A stretch of DNA of 25,928 nt from a virus. The notes beneath the pieces are model-generated. The model was given only the letters and a program-made list of their open reading frames with translations. It made no database searches and had not been told where the DNA came from. This document shows, one piece after another, positions 20,028 through 25,928 of this stretch. The position numbers and the translations under genes are program-made. Location: positions 1 to 25,928 of the IMG/VR virus record IMGVR_UViG_3300026932_000021; one strand, written 5' to 3'. Position 1 is the first letter of the stretch. Each line of letters opens with the position of its first letter.

Positions 20028-21309
20028 GGTTGCTGCCACTCCGCGGCCCAAAGTTCCCAACCCGGAGCAGCAAGCGGCCATCGACCAAATTTTGCAGTTC
20101 ATTGCCGACCCCGATCCAGGGCACAACTTCTTCATCCTCAGTGGAGGTGCTGGCACCGGCAAGACCTTTTGCATGAGCAGCGTCCAATCCGCCCTTCGTG
20201 GGAGCCGGACGAACCTGGCCTTCACCGCGCCCACCAACAAGGCTGCCAAAGTCCTCAAAGGTGTGGTCGGGTATGCAAAAACCATCTACTCCCTGCTGGG
20301 ACTGCGCATCGACACCAGCGGCGAACTCAAGCAGATCGTGGCTGGAGAGTACACTGACCTCTCCGACGTCGATGTGATCGTGCTGGATGAGGCCTCGATG
20401 GTCAACAAGCACCTGATCCGCGAGCTGAAAGAGCACGTGAACGATGGTCGCCTGAAGATCATCTTCATGGGGGACAATGCGCAGCTCCCCCCGGTCGGTG
20501 AAGTTTCCAGTCCCATCTGGACCGAAAAGAACGTCCCGCTCGCCCAGCTCCTGAAGGTCGAACGGCACGACAACCAGATCCTGAAGCTCGTCACCCACAT
20601 CCGCGAACAGGTTTTCCTCCCCCAGACTGACCTGAAGCTCCAGGCGGACAACGATGGTCAGGAAGGTGTGTGGAAGATCAATAAGCAGGCGTTCAAGATG
20701 AAAATCTACGATGACGCTGTGGACGGAGCCTTCAGCGACACCAACGGGACCAAGGTTATCAGCTGGCGCAACATCAAGGTCGCGGAATACAATGATCTGA
20801 TCCGCTTGGGTATCTTTGGCGAGGCTGCCATTCCCGGCTACTACCTCCCAGGGGACCGGGTTATTGCTACCGCACCCTGCAAGCGGGGCGAAGAACTCAT
20901 CCTGGCCACGGACGAAGAGGCTGTGGTGGAGAGTGTTCGGGACAGTCAGCATCCGGTGGAGCCGAAGTATAAGATTTCGGAGCTGAAGTGCACCACGGAG
21001 GATGGCCGAACCATTCGACTTTGCACCCTGCATCCCCACTCCGCAGAGCTTTTCAACAAGGACTGCGAGGAGCTGGCCCATGCTGCCCGCAAGGATGGTC
21101 GCCTGTGGCGCAAGTTTTGGCTTCTGAAGGAGCTGTTCCACGAAGTGAAGTACGGCTACGCGATCACTGCCCACCGTGCCCAGGGGAGCACCTACGGGAC
21201 AGTGTACGTCGACACCGGAGATATTCTGCTGAACCGAAGCCGGCGAGAAGCTCTACAGTGCCTCTACGTTGCGACCAGCCGCCCCACGACGCGCCTCATT
21301 CTCACGTAA
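19921..21309 (+). CDS. SF1 DNA helicase, Dda/RecD-like
   Basis: The 462-residue size is near T4 Dda (439). A Ser/Pro/Thr-rich lead of about 45 residues precedes PEQQAAIDQIL (Q-motif-like). Walker A is GGAGTGKT (75-82); motif Ia is FTAPTNKAAK. The DEAS box of motif II has D156-E157; motif III is GDNAQLPPV from 184. Near the C-terminus YAITAHRAQGSTYGTVYVD (motif V) and LYVATSRPTTRL (motif VI) complete the SF1B set. It probably unwinds DNA 5' to 3' at phage forks or in recombination. There is no clear ribosome site at 19921, so the exact start is uncertain. Confidence 0.9.
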   Translation: MSDNQPNLATPVTEQPSTLASPPTETGQAATSESPKVAATPRPKVPNPEQQAAIDQILQFIADPDPGHNFFILSGGAGTGKTFCMSSVQSALRGSRTNLAFTAPTNKAAKVLKGVVGYAKTIYSLLGLRIDTSGELKQIVAGEYTDLSDVDVIVLDEASMVNKHLIRELKEHVNDGRLKIIFMGDNAQLPPVGEVSSPIWTEKNVPLAQLLKVERHDNQILKLVTHIREQVFLPQTDLKLQADNDGQEGVWKINKQAFKMKIYDDAVDGAFSDTNGTKVISWRNIKVAEYNDLIRLGIFGEAAIPGYYLPGDRVIATAPCKRGEELILATDEEAVVESVRDSQHPVEPKYKISELKCTTEDGRTIRLCTLHPHSAELFNKDCEELAHAARKDGRLWRKFWLLKELFHEVKYGYAITAHRAQGSTYGTVYVDTGDILLNRSRREALQCLYVATSRPTTRLILT

Positions 21310-21323
21310 GACTGTCACCTAGA

Positions 21324-21365
21324 GTTATCGGGGTGGATTACAATGGAGTAATCCACCCCGATAAC
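21324..21365. repeat. Dispersed dyad, copy 9
   Basis: GTTATCGGGGTGGATTAC (21324-21341) and GTAATCCACCCCGATAAC (21348-21365) are a perfect 18-bp inverted repeat around AATGGA. This is the best copy. Relative to copy 7 both arms change C:G to T:A together, so the pairing is kept. The centre is the reverse complement of TCCATT in copy 6, so the element is inverted. It lies 14 bases after the helicase stop. Confidence 0.92.
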
Positions 21366-21392
21366 CATTTCCCCTCCCTGAAAGGAACCCCT

Positions 21393-21608
21393 GTGTCCGA
21401 AGTCATCCAATCCCAGATCCAAGAGTGGCGCCGCAAGGCCCGCGAAGGCACCCTGACCCCCGAAGAACTCCGCGCAGCCATCAACGCAATTCGCAAGGAA
21501 CGGGTTGAGGCGTCGGATCGCTCCTCCACTTCCCGTGCTCGCACGGCTGCAGCGAAGGAAAAAGCCAAGCCGATCGACAGCGAAGCCCTTCTGAACGGGT
21601 TTTTCTAG
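21393..21608 (+). CDS. Small helical protein with DSEALLNGFF tail, GTG start
   Basis: GTG at 21393 is chosen because AAAGGAA sits 6-8 bases upstream; the longer frame from 20988 runs inside the helicase gene. The 71-residue product starts VSEVIQSQIQEWRRKAREGT, continues LTPEELRAAINAIRKERVEA, then a Ser/Ala/Lys-rich linker and DSEALLNGFF. This two-part layout (helical -Q--W--KA--G-L--EE---AI--LR--R, basic linker, D--LL tail) is familiar from small proteins of many phages; I do not know the function. Confidence 0.72.
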   Translation: MSEVIQSQIQEWRRKAREGTLTPEELRAAINAIRKERVEASDRSSTSRARTAAAKEKAKPIDSEALLNGFF

Positions 21609-21612
21609 TTCT

Positions 21613-21867
21613 ATGGGCCGCAAATTCACCATCGAAGGCGGTGTCCGGGTGAAAGTCCCTGGGGACTACCCTTGGCCCTATGAAGGTCAGCCCGACCGAA
21701 CCGTCTTTCTGGACCGCGATGATGTGCTGACCGAAGAGCGTGCCAGCTACGGCACCCGCCGCGGGAGCTATGCCAAGCACACTGGCCTTTGCTGCTACGA
21801 CATTCGCCTCTTGCAGTCGGAAGTCGAACCTTGGCCCGAGCCTGTCCGGCTTCAATTCACCTTCTAA
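21613..21867 (+). CDS. Hypothetical protein, 84 residues
   Basis: ATG at 21613 is 4 bases after the preceding stop. The product starts MGRKFTIEGGVRVKVPGD, includes FLDRDDVLTEERASYG and ends LQFTF. It has two neighbouring cysteines (GLCCYD) but no clear zinc pattern. It appears soluble and beta-rich. I do not recognise a family. A GGGGC-TTT-GCCCC hairpin follows its stop. Confidence 0.62.
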   Translation: MGRKFTIEGGVRVKVPGDYPWPYEGQPDRTVFLDRDDVLTEERASYGTRRGSYAKHTGLCCYDIRLLQSEVEPWPEPVRLQFTF

Positions 21868-21871
21868 CCCC

Positions 21872-21884
21872 GGGGCTTTGCCCC
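21872..21884 (+). other. Short GC hairpin after the 84-residue gene
   Basis: GGGGC-TTT-GCCCC, a 5-bp stem with a 3-base loop, comes 4 bases after the stop. There is no T-run after it, so it may stabilise the 3' end or weakly terminate. Compare the hairpin at 12895. Confidence 0.4.
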
Positions 21885-21914
21885 TCAGCCATAAAGTCAT
21901 AAGGAAACCATAAG

Positions 21915-22964
21915 ATGCCAGCCTCCTCAGTTCCTCAACTCCGACCGATGTTTCCCCACACGGTCGACAGTACCATCATCGGAACCATGCGCAGCTGCCT
22001 GCAGAAAGGATTTTTACAATATGTCCAGCACTGGAAACCCAAGGCACAAAGCGTGCACCTCGTGGCTGGCGGAGCTTTCGCAGCAGGAATTGAAGCAGCT
22101 CGACGAGCTTTTTTCCTACAGGGAGCTTCACCTGCTGATGCAGAAGGCGCAGGACTTGCAGAACTCATTCGACATTATGGCGATTTTGAGTGCCCAGCGG
22201 ATTCCGCAAAATCGCTGGAACGAATGTGCGGAGCACTTGAATTTTATTTTGAACGTTATCCGCTGGGAGGCGACGGGGCCGATCCCATCGCATTTGCCGA
22301 CGGCAGACGGGGAATCGAGTTCTCTTTTGCTGAACCCCTCGACATTCTTCACCCAGTGACGGGTGATCCCATCCTGTACACAGGGCGGTCGGACATGATC
22401 GCGCACAGGGCCAATGGCATCTACACCTATGATGAGAAGACGACCAGCAGCCTTGGGGCCTCATGGGGCCGGCAGTGGGAAATGCGTTCCCAGTTCACGG
22501 GCTATGCGTGGGCAGCGCGACAACAGGGGGTGAAGGTTGCTGGCACGATCGTCCGCGGGGTTTCGATCCTGAAGACAAAGTACGATACCATCGAGGTTCC
22601 AACCTACCGTGCTGACCACGAAATTGACCTCTGGTACGCTCAGGTCCACCGCGACGTCCGCCGGATGATCCAGGCTTGGGAAGAGGGCTACTGGGACTAC
22701 AACCTGGATGGTGCCTGCACCGACTACGGTGGATGCAGCTTCGTGAAGGTCTGCAAGTCGGACACACCTGAGAATTGGCTCCCAGTCTACTTCGAGAAGA
22801 AGGTCTGGGACCCGCTGGCCCGCCGGGAACTCTCGGTCAGGGAGTTTGAGGAGTCCTGGGGGCATGTGCGGCATCCGAGCCTGCCGCCTGCCGAAGGGCT
22901 TTCCGAAGCCCAGTCTGCAACCTCTGGTATGTCGGACGACGCACTGGCCGAACTCGGGCTCTGA
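21915..22964 (+). CDS. PD-(D/E)XK nuclease, Cas4/RecB-like, with probable Fe-S cysteines
   Basis: This is a 349-residue protein. The active-site pattern is GRSDMI with D160, then a strand and D173-E174-K175 (DEKTT), the D---E-K core of RecB-family nucleases. QFTGYAWAARQ near 196 fits the downstream Q---Y motif, and HLVAGGAFAAGIE near 48-60 fits the upstream helix. C28 at the N-terminus and C268, C274, C280 at the C-terminus form the split cysteine set seen in Cas4 and AddB nucleases that hold a 4Fe-4S cluster. AAGGAAA is upstream of the ATG at 21915. Likely an exonuclease in phage recombination; it is not linked to a CRISPR array here. Confidence 0.85.
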   Translation: MPASSVPQLRPMFPHTVDSTIIGTMRSCLQKGFLQYVQHWKPKAQSVHLVAGGAFAAGIEAARRAFFLQGASPADAEGAGLAELIRHYGDFECPADSAKSLERMCGALEFYFERYPLGGDGADPIAFADGRRGIEFSFAEPLDILHPVTGDPILYTGRSDMIAHRANGIYTYDEKTTSSLGASWGRQWEMRSQFTGYAWAARQQGVKVAGTIVRGVSILKTKYDTIEVPTYRADHEIDLWYAQVHRDVRRMIQAWEEGYWDYNLDGACTDYGGCSFVKVCKSDTPENWLPVYFEKKVWDPLARRELSVREFEESWGHVRHPSLPPAEGLSEAQSATSGMSDDALAELGL

Positions 22965-22974
22965 GGGGAAGCAG

Positions 22975-23319
22975 ATGCGCTACCCTCTCACTGATTATGG
23001 CAGGGCCGAAGCTGCCTTCAACGAAGGTCAGGAGGCAGAAGGCTGGTATCACCTTTTCCTCTTCCAGGAACAATTCCACTATCCCTTGAAACGAGGGTGG
23101 AGGGAAAGCTCCCCTCGTCAAAAGGAAGCTCAGCGGCTTTGGCAACAACGAGGACTCCTGGAACGGGCAAAGGCGAACCTCCACCTAGTTTTGCGTGACC
23201 CCACCCTGGCTGTCGTTGCTGAATATCCCAGTATAAGTCAAACCCTTTCCCTGCTCAGTCGGTTGATCCTGGAAAACAGTTTGGCTATGGACACAATCCG
23301 CTCTCGCATCCCCAAATGA
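22975..23319 (+). CDS. Hypothetical helical protein, 114 residues
   Basis: ATG at 22975 follows the nuclease stop by 10 bases with GAGGGGAAG before it. The product begins MRYPLTDYGRAEAAFNEGQE, then has WYHLFLFQEQFHYPLKRGW and a long helical second half. No membrane segment or known motif is seen. It overlaps the next gene by 4 bases (ATGA), so it belongs to the same unit as the nuclease. Confidence 0.65.
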   Translation: MRYPLTDYGRAEAAFNEGQEAEGWYHLFLFQEQFHYPLKRGWRESSPRQKEAQRLWQQRGLLERAKANLHLVLRDPTLAVVAEYPSISQTLSLLSRLILENSLAMDTIRSRIPK

Positions 23320-23666
23320 GCTGGACCCAGCATTTCCTCATCGAAGGAGCATACCTTGGCACTGCTTCCCGCACGTATTCAACCCAGTCGAAAGACGCTG
23401 CGCCTCCTGATGGCCACGCCTTCTTCTGCCCTCACTGCTCAACCCTCTGGGCAGTGTGCGCAATCGAGGGTCGGCCATCCTTCCCCCTGGTCCGAAACTG
23501 TCGGAAGCACTCCTTCACCAGCCCCTTGGGACCGGGAGGAAGTGTCTGGCTCAGCTGGGACCAGGAATTCGTGGAAGCTCTGCCGATTGCTGTTCTCCGA
23601 CGAGAATTGGAGCTCCACGCAGACTGGCATGAACGTCGAACAGCAGACCTGATGGAGGCCATCTGA
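23316..23666 (+). CDS. Small protein with zinc-ribbon-like cysteines
   Basis: ATG at 23316 overlaps the preceding stop. The 116-residue product has C38-P-H-C41 and later C62-R-K-H65, a possible CC/CH zinc site, plus C48. The N-terminal part (HFLIEGAYLGTASRTYST) and C-terminal helix (ALPIAVLRRELELHADWH) flank it. No named family comes to mind. DNA or protein binding is possible. Confidence 0.65.
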   Translation: MSWTQHFLIEGAYLGTASRTYSTQSKDAAPPDGHAFFCPHCSTLWAVCAIEGRPSFPLVRNCRKHSFTSPLGPGGSVWLSWDQEFVEALPIAVLRRELELHADWHERRTADLMEAI

Positions 23667-23791
23667 TGCGACGACCTGCCCCGATGACCCGTATGCAGTG
23701 GGCCATCTACTATTCCCAGAGGCCCAGCCCGGAAGCCTGCCACCTTTGCTGGTGGTATCTTCTGCTGGCTGAGGCCTTCGGGGACACCTAG
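23666..23791 (+). CDS. Very small protein, 41 residues
   Basis: ATG at 23666 overlaps the previous stop in a TGATG arrangement typical of coupled genes. The product begins MRRPAPMTRMQWAIYYSQRP and ends with an aromatic, hydrophobic part containing CHLCWWYLLLAEAFG. The pair C25/C28 could bind metal. The unit ends at 23791, 22 bases before the lipoprotein start. Unrecognised; it rests on gene packing alone. Confidence 0.5.
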   Translation: MRRPAPMTRMQWAIYYSQRPSPEACHLCWWYLLLAEAFGDT

Positions 23792-23813
23792 CCTTTACTT
23801 TCAGGATGTTAAA

Positions 23814-24203
23814 ATGAACTTCGCCTACAAACTCCTCCCTGCTCTGGCCCTCTTCACGGCCCTTTCAGCCTGCAAAACCGATGCCGACATAGCCTCACAT
23901 AACCTCTCACAGGCTGCCGACAACTTCGAGATCAATCGCCGAGTGGTCTTTTACAACGGTGTGACCAACGATTACATGCTGAGCATCGAAGGCCTTTGCT
24001 CGATTGGCAGCACGTCCAGCAGCAAGGGCGTTTCTGTGACCTGCAAAGTTGGTCCTGGAACCTTCAAAAAGCACATGCTCGGTCTGTCGGATAACGTAAC
24101 CTACTTCGTCGAACAGCTGGAACCCGCCCCAGCAAACACCTACCACTACCGTGTGATCTTCAAACCCGCAGCGATCATCCCCGATATTCAGCCAAAACTT
24201 TGA
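23814..24203 (+). CDS. Phage lipoprotein, beta-sandwich type
   Basis: This 129-residue precursor has a signal peptide with lipobox LSAC (C20), so the mature protein would be lipidated at Cys20 in the cell envelope. After it come ADIASHNLSQAADNFEIN, RRVVFYNGVTNDY, GLSDNVTYFVEQ and YHYRVIFKPAAIIPDI. These phrases match, from memory, a phage family annotated as beta-sandwich lipoprotein. Phage lipoproteins such as T5 Llp block receptors and exclude superinfection. That role is possible here but is inference. Single gene, AGGA upstream. Confidence 0.8.
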   Translation: MNFAYKLLPALALFTALSACKTDADIASHNLSQAADNFEINRRVVFYNGVTNDYMLSIEGLCSIGSTSSSKGVSVTCKVGPGTFKKHMLGLSDNVTYFVEQLEPAPANTYHYRVIFKPAAIIPDIQPKL

Positions 24204-24213
24204 AGAGCCCCTC

Positions 24214-24483
24214 ATGGTAATCTGGATTTTCCTCACTGGCCTTGCCCTTTGGGCTTTCGGGACGCTCCTGAACTGGCTCATCACCCTCTATCAGACCCTG
24301 AAGGACGAGAGGGAAGAGGCAGCCTCCCGCGCCCGACAGGAATACTACTTCAGAATGTGGCTTCGAGAAGCAAGTCCCGATCAGATCCATTCGTGGATGT
24401 ACAATAACCAACGGATACGGGAAGCTGCCCTCGCGGAAGCTGTATCCACCCCCTCAACCAACCCTGAAAAGGAAACCAAGTGA
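24214..24483 (+). CDS. Small membrane-anchored protein, 89 residues
   Basis: ATG at 24214 follows the lipoprotein stop by 10 bases. Residues 1-27 (MVIWIFLTGLALWAFGTLLN and on) form one membrane helix. A charged helix follows (TLKDEREEAASRARQEYYF), then a polar tail. Its place after the lipoprotein gene suggests that the two envelope proteins are made together. Its stop overlaps the next start (GTGA). Unrecognised. Confidence 0.68.
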   Translation: MVIWIFLTGLALWAFGTLLNWLITLYQTLKDEREEAASRARQEYYFRMWLREASPDQIHSWMYNNQRIREAALAEAVSTPSTNPEKETK

Positions 24484-25376
24484 CCACAGTTCTTCAAACT
24501 CCCATCCCTGCATCCGCTGCGACCCCTCGCTCCGCCCTAAAGGGTGCGAACATTCTGCTGATGGGACCAGCAGGCACGGGTAAAACTCACGCCGTGGGCA
24601 CGCTAGTGGATGCTGGCGTCGAGGTTTTCTATCTAGGTCTCGAACCAGGCCTCGAAGCTCTCTTGGGATATTTCACCGACAGGGGCAAAGAGATTCCCCC
24701 GAACCTGCACTGGCACGAGATCGCAGCCCCGAAAGCGAGCTTCACTGACCTCCTGGCCAACGCGAAGAAGGTGAATACGATGGCGCTGGACAGCCTGGCA
24801 AAAATGTCAGACGCCAACCGGTCCAAATACAATACCTTCGAGCTTGTCCTGGGGAGCCTCAATGACTTCGTCGATGATCGAACTGGGCGTTCATTTGGAT
24901 GCGCGGACACCTGGGGGGCAGGCCGTGCTCTTGTCGTTGACGGAATGGCTGGACTCTCACGAGCAGCTATGGCTCTGGTCGTCGGAGGGAAGCCAGTCCG
25001 AAACCAATCAGACTGGGGGATCGCTCAGCAGCAAGTGGAGACGCTTCTGCACATGGTTACGTCCCAACTCCGTTGTCACTTTGTCCTGCTGGCTCACGTC
25101 GAACGAGAGACTGATGCAGTTCTCGGAGGAGTTAAGATTACACTTTCCAGTTTGGGAAAAGCTCTAGCGCCGAAGCTGGTGCCGATGTTCAGCGATGTGA
25201 TCCTGTCTGTTCGGGAGGGAACGAAGTTCACCTGGGATACGGGCAGCGCACTTGCAGACGTGAAGAGCCGCAATCTGCCGATTGCACAGAATCTGGAGCC
25301 AACCTTCGGGACGATCATCAGCAAGTGGAAAAGTCGTGGTGGGGTGCTGGAGAAGGAAGAAGGGGGTGGGGTATGA
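24480..25376 (+). CDS. Sak4-like RecA-fold ATPase (AAA_24 type)
   Basis: This 298-residue protein begins with GTG at 24480, overlapping the previous stop, with AAAAGGAAA upstream. Walker A is GPAGTGKT at 29-36; a strand with Asp follows in ALVVDGMAGLS; later comes CHFVLLAHVERE, the core RecA-like strand and turn. FYLGLEPGLEALLG lies near 50-63. This layout is that of phage Sak4-type single-strand annealing ATPases, which act in recombination with the phage SSB. It is adjacent to the helicase and nuclease region. It might instead be a general RecA-like NTPase. Confidence 0.82.
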   Translation: MTTVLQTPIPASAATPRSALKGANILLMGPAGTGKTHAVGTLVDAGVEVFYLGLEPGLEALLGYFTDRGKEIPPNLHWHEIAAPKASFTDLLANAKKVNTMALDSLAKMSDANRSKYNTFELVLGSLNDFVDDRTGRSFGCADTWGAGRALVVDGMAGLSRAAMALVVGGKPVRNQSDWGIAQQQVETLLHMVTSQLRCHFVLLAHVERETDAVLGGVKITLSSLGKALAPKLVPMFSDVILSVREGTKFTWDTGSALADVKSRNLPIAQNLEPTFGTIISKWKSRGGVLEKEEGGGV

Positions 25377-25928
25377 ACAACACGAACGACAAGCTGCCGC
25401 AGTGGATGGCTGAGCGCGCCGAGAAGATTACCCGCGCTGCTGAGTCCCCAAACGGAGGACTTTATGCTGCCATCATTGAGGCTATGCAGGAAGCCGGCCG
25501 GGAGGTTGCGTTCTACTTCGCTGGGCAAAGTGCGCCGACGCCCACCGCAGCTGAAGCGCAAGGGGTGCCGAGCGAATTTGCTGCTTTCTTACGTGAAGGC
25601 GCGCGAGTCATCGGTGCTCTGATCGTCAAGTCTGATTGCCATGTAGATCGCAATCAGGAGTTCTACGACGCCGCCCAGTGGAATGCCAAGGCGCTGAGAT
25701 ATGCGACTCCACCCCAGCCCGCCAATCCGGCATCGGCTCCAGTGCAAAGGCACCCCGTGACAAAGCAGCCATGGGGCACAGCGCAAGGGGCAGAGCCGGT
25801 AGCGTGGATGTGGCAGCACCCGGAAACTGGGAATATCGGATTCGTTGAGCACGCCAGCCCGGAAGACCTCGCGCACTGGGAGCGCGTGAACCGACCGCGC
25901 AAGATCATCAAACCGCTAGGTGACTTAA
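25373..25928 (+). CDS. Hypothetical phage protein, partial at right edge
   Basis: ATG at 25373 overlaps the Sak4 stop (ATGA), and the frame stays open for 185 codons to the right edge. The start is MNNTNDKLPQWMAERAEKIT, with a helical LYAAIIEAMQEAGREVAFYF and FLREGARVIGALIVKSD. A Pro/Ala-rich linker leads to EPVAWMWQHPETGNIGF and then NRPRKIIKPLGDL. The EPVAW-W---TG--GFV end resembles small repeat-like domains in phage proteins. Function is unknown. Codon choice looks less C-rich than in its neighbours. Confidence 0.7.
   Translation, partial: MNNTNDKLPQWMAERAEKITRAAESPNGGLYAAIIEAMQEAGREVAFYFAGQSAPTPTAAEAQGVPSEFAAFLREGARVIGALIVKSDCHVDRNQEFYDAAQWNAKALRYATPPQPANPASAPVQRHPVTKQPWGTAQGAEPVAWMWQHPETGNIGFVEHASPEDLAHWERVNRPRKIIKPLGDL

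Noticed and set aside
19969-21174. Long minus-strand frame of 401 codons opposite the helicase
   Set aside because: The plus strand carries all SF1 helicase motifs, and the minus frame shows none.
2838-21365. The dispersed dyads as a CRISPR array
   Set aside because: Copies are hundreds to thousands of bases apart, have no regular spacers and no cas genes besides a stand-alone Cas4-like nuclease.
2838-21365. All dyads as simple intrinsic terminators
   Set aside because: Only copy 7 is followed by a short T run. Two others form part of promoters, and strong terminators of normal form exist elsewhere (13583, 17521).
22021-22359. Plus-strand frame inside the nuclease gene, with a plausible-looking protein
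   Set aside because: It lies wholly inside the PD-(D/E)XK gene in another frame and has no separate context.
21915-22964. Reading the Cas4-like nuclease as part of a CRISPR adaptation module
   Set aside because: No Cas1, Cas2 or repeat array is present; stand-alone phage nucleases of this family are common.

Overview
The window is part of a tailed double-stranded DNA phage or prophage genome. The packaging and virion genes look podovirus-like: a large portal protein and two tail accessory factors resembling P22 gp4 and gp10. That tail machine, the sigma70-like promoters and a lipobox protein suggest a Gram-negative, probably proteobacterial, host. This is inference; nothing in the sequence names the host. 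No integrase, tRNA, rRNA or CRISPR array was seen.

Left part (1-11500, all minus strand, read leftward from about 11.6 kb): two tandem paralogous terminase-small-subunit-like genes, the large terminase, the portal, a small overlapping gene, a GroES-like co-chaperonin, a coiled-coil scaffold, a hypothetical protein, a probable capsid cement protein, the major capsid protein, two probable virion proteins, a 44-residue basic protein, a gp4-like head-completion factor, and a gp10-like factor that runs off the left edge. Most genes abut or overlap, as in one late operon.

Centre (11501-12438): a gene-free divergent region of about 0.9 kb with an AT-rich patch, a C-rich tract and outward-facing promoter candidates. 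It is a plausible control region or origin.

Right part (12439-25928, all plus strand): early and replication genes in short blocks. Recognisable products are a GHKL-fold ATPase, a Dda/RecD-like SF1 helicase, a Cas4/RecB-like PD-(D/E)XK nuclease with four cysteines, a Sak4-like RecA-fold ATPase, a ribbon-helix-helix-like protein, and a phage lipoprotein that may act in superinfection exclusion. Many small proteins are unrecognised. Two families occur twice (13047/16803 and 14631/19671).

The most striking signal is a family of eight full dyads of about 44 bp and one half copy, with core GGATTAC-N6-GTAATCC. All lie between genes on both arms and mark the ends of gene blocks. In at least two places on the plus strand the dyad supplies the -35 box (TTGTAA) of a promoter whose -10 is TATACT or TACACT. 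The dyads look like a phage-wide operator or punctuation system. Genes that open the rightward blocks also share an AGAGGCTCA-like leader just before the start codon.
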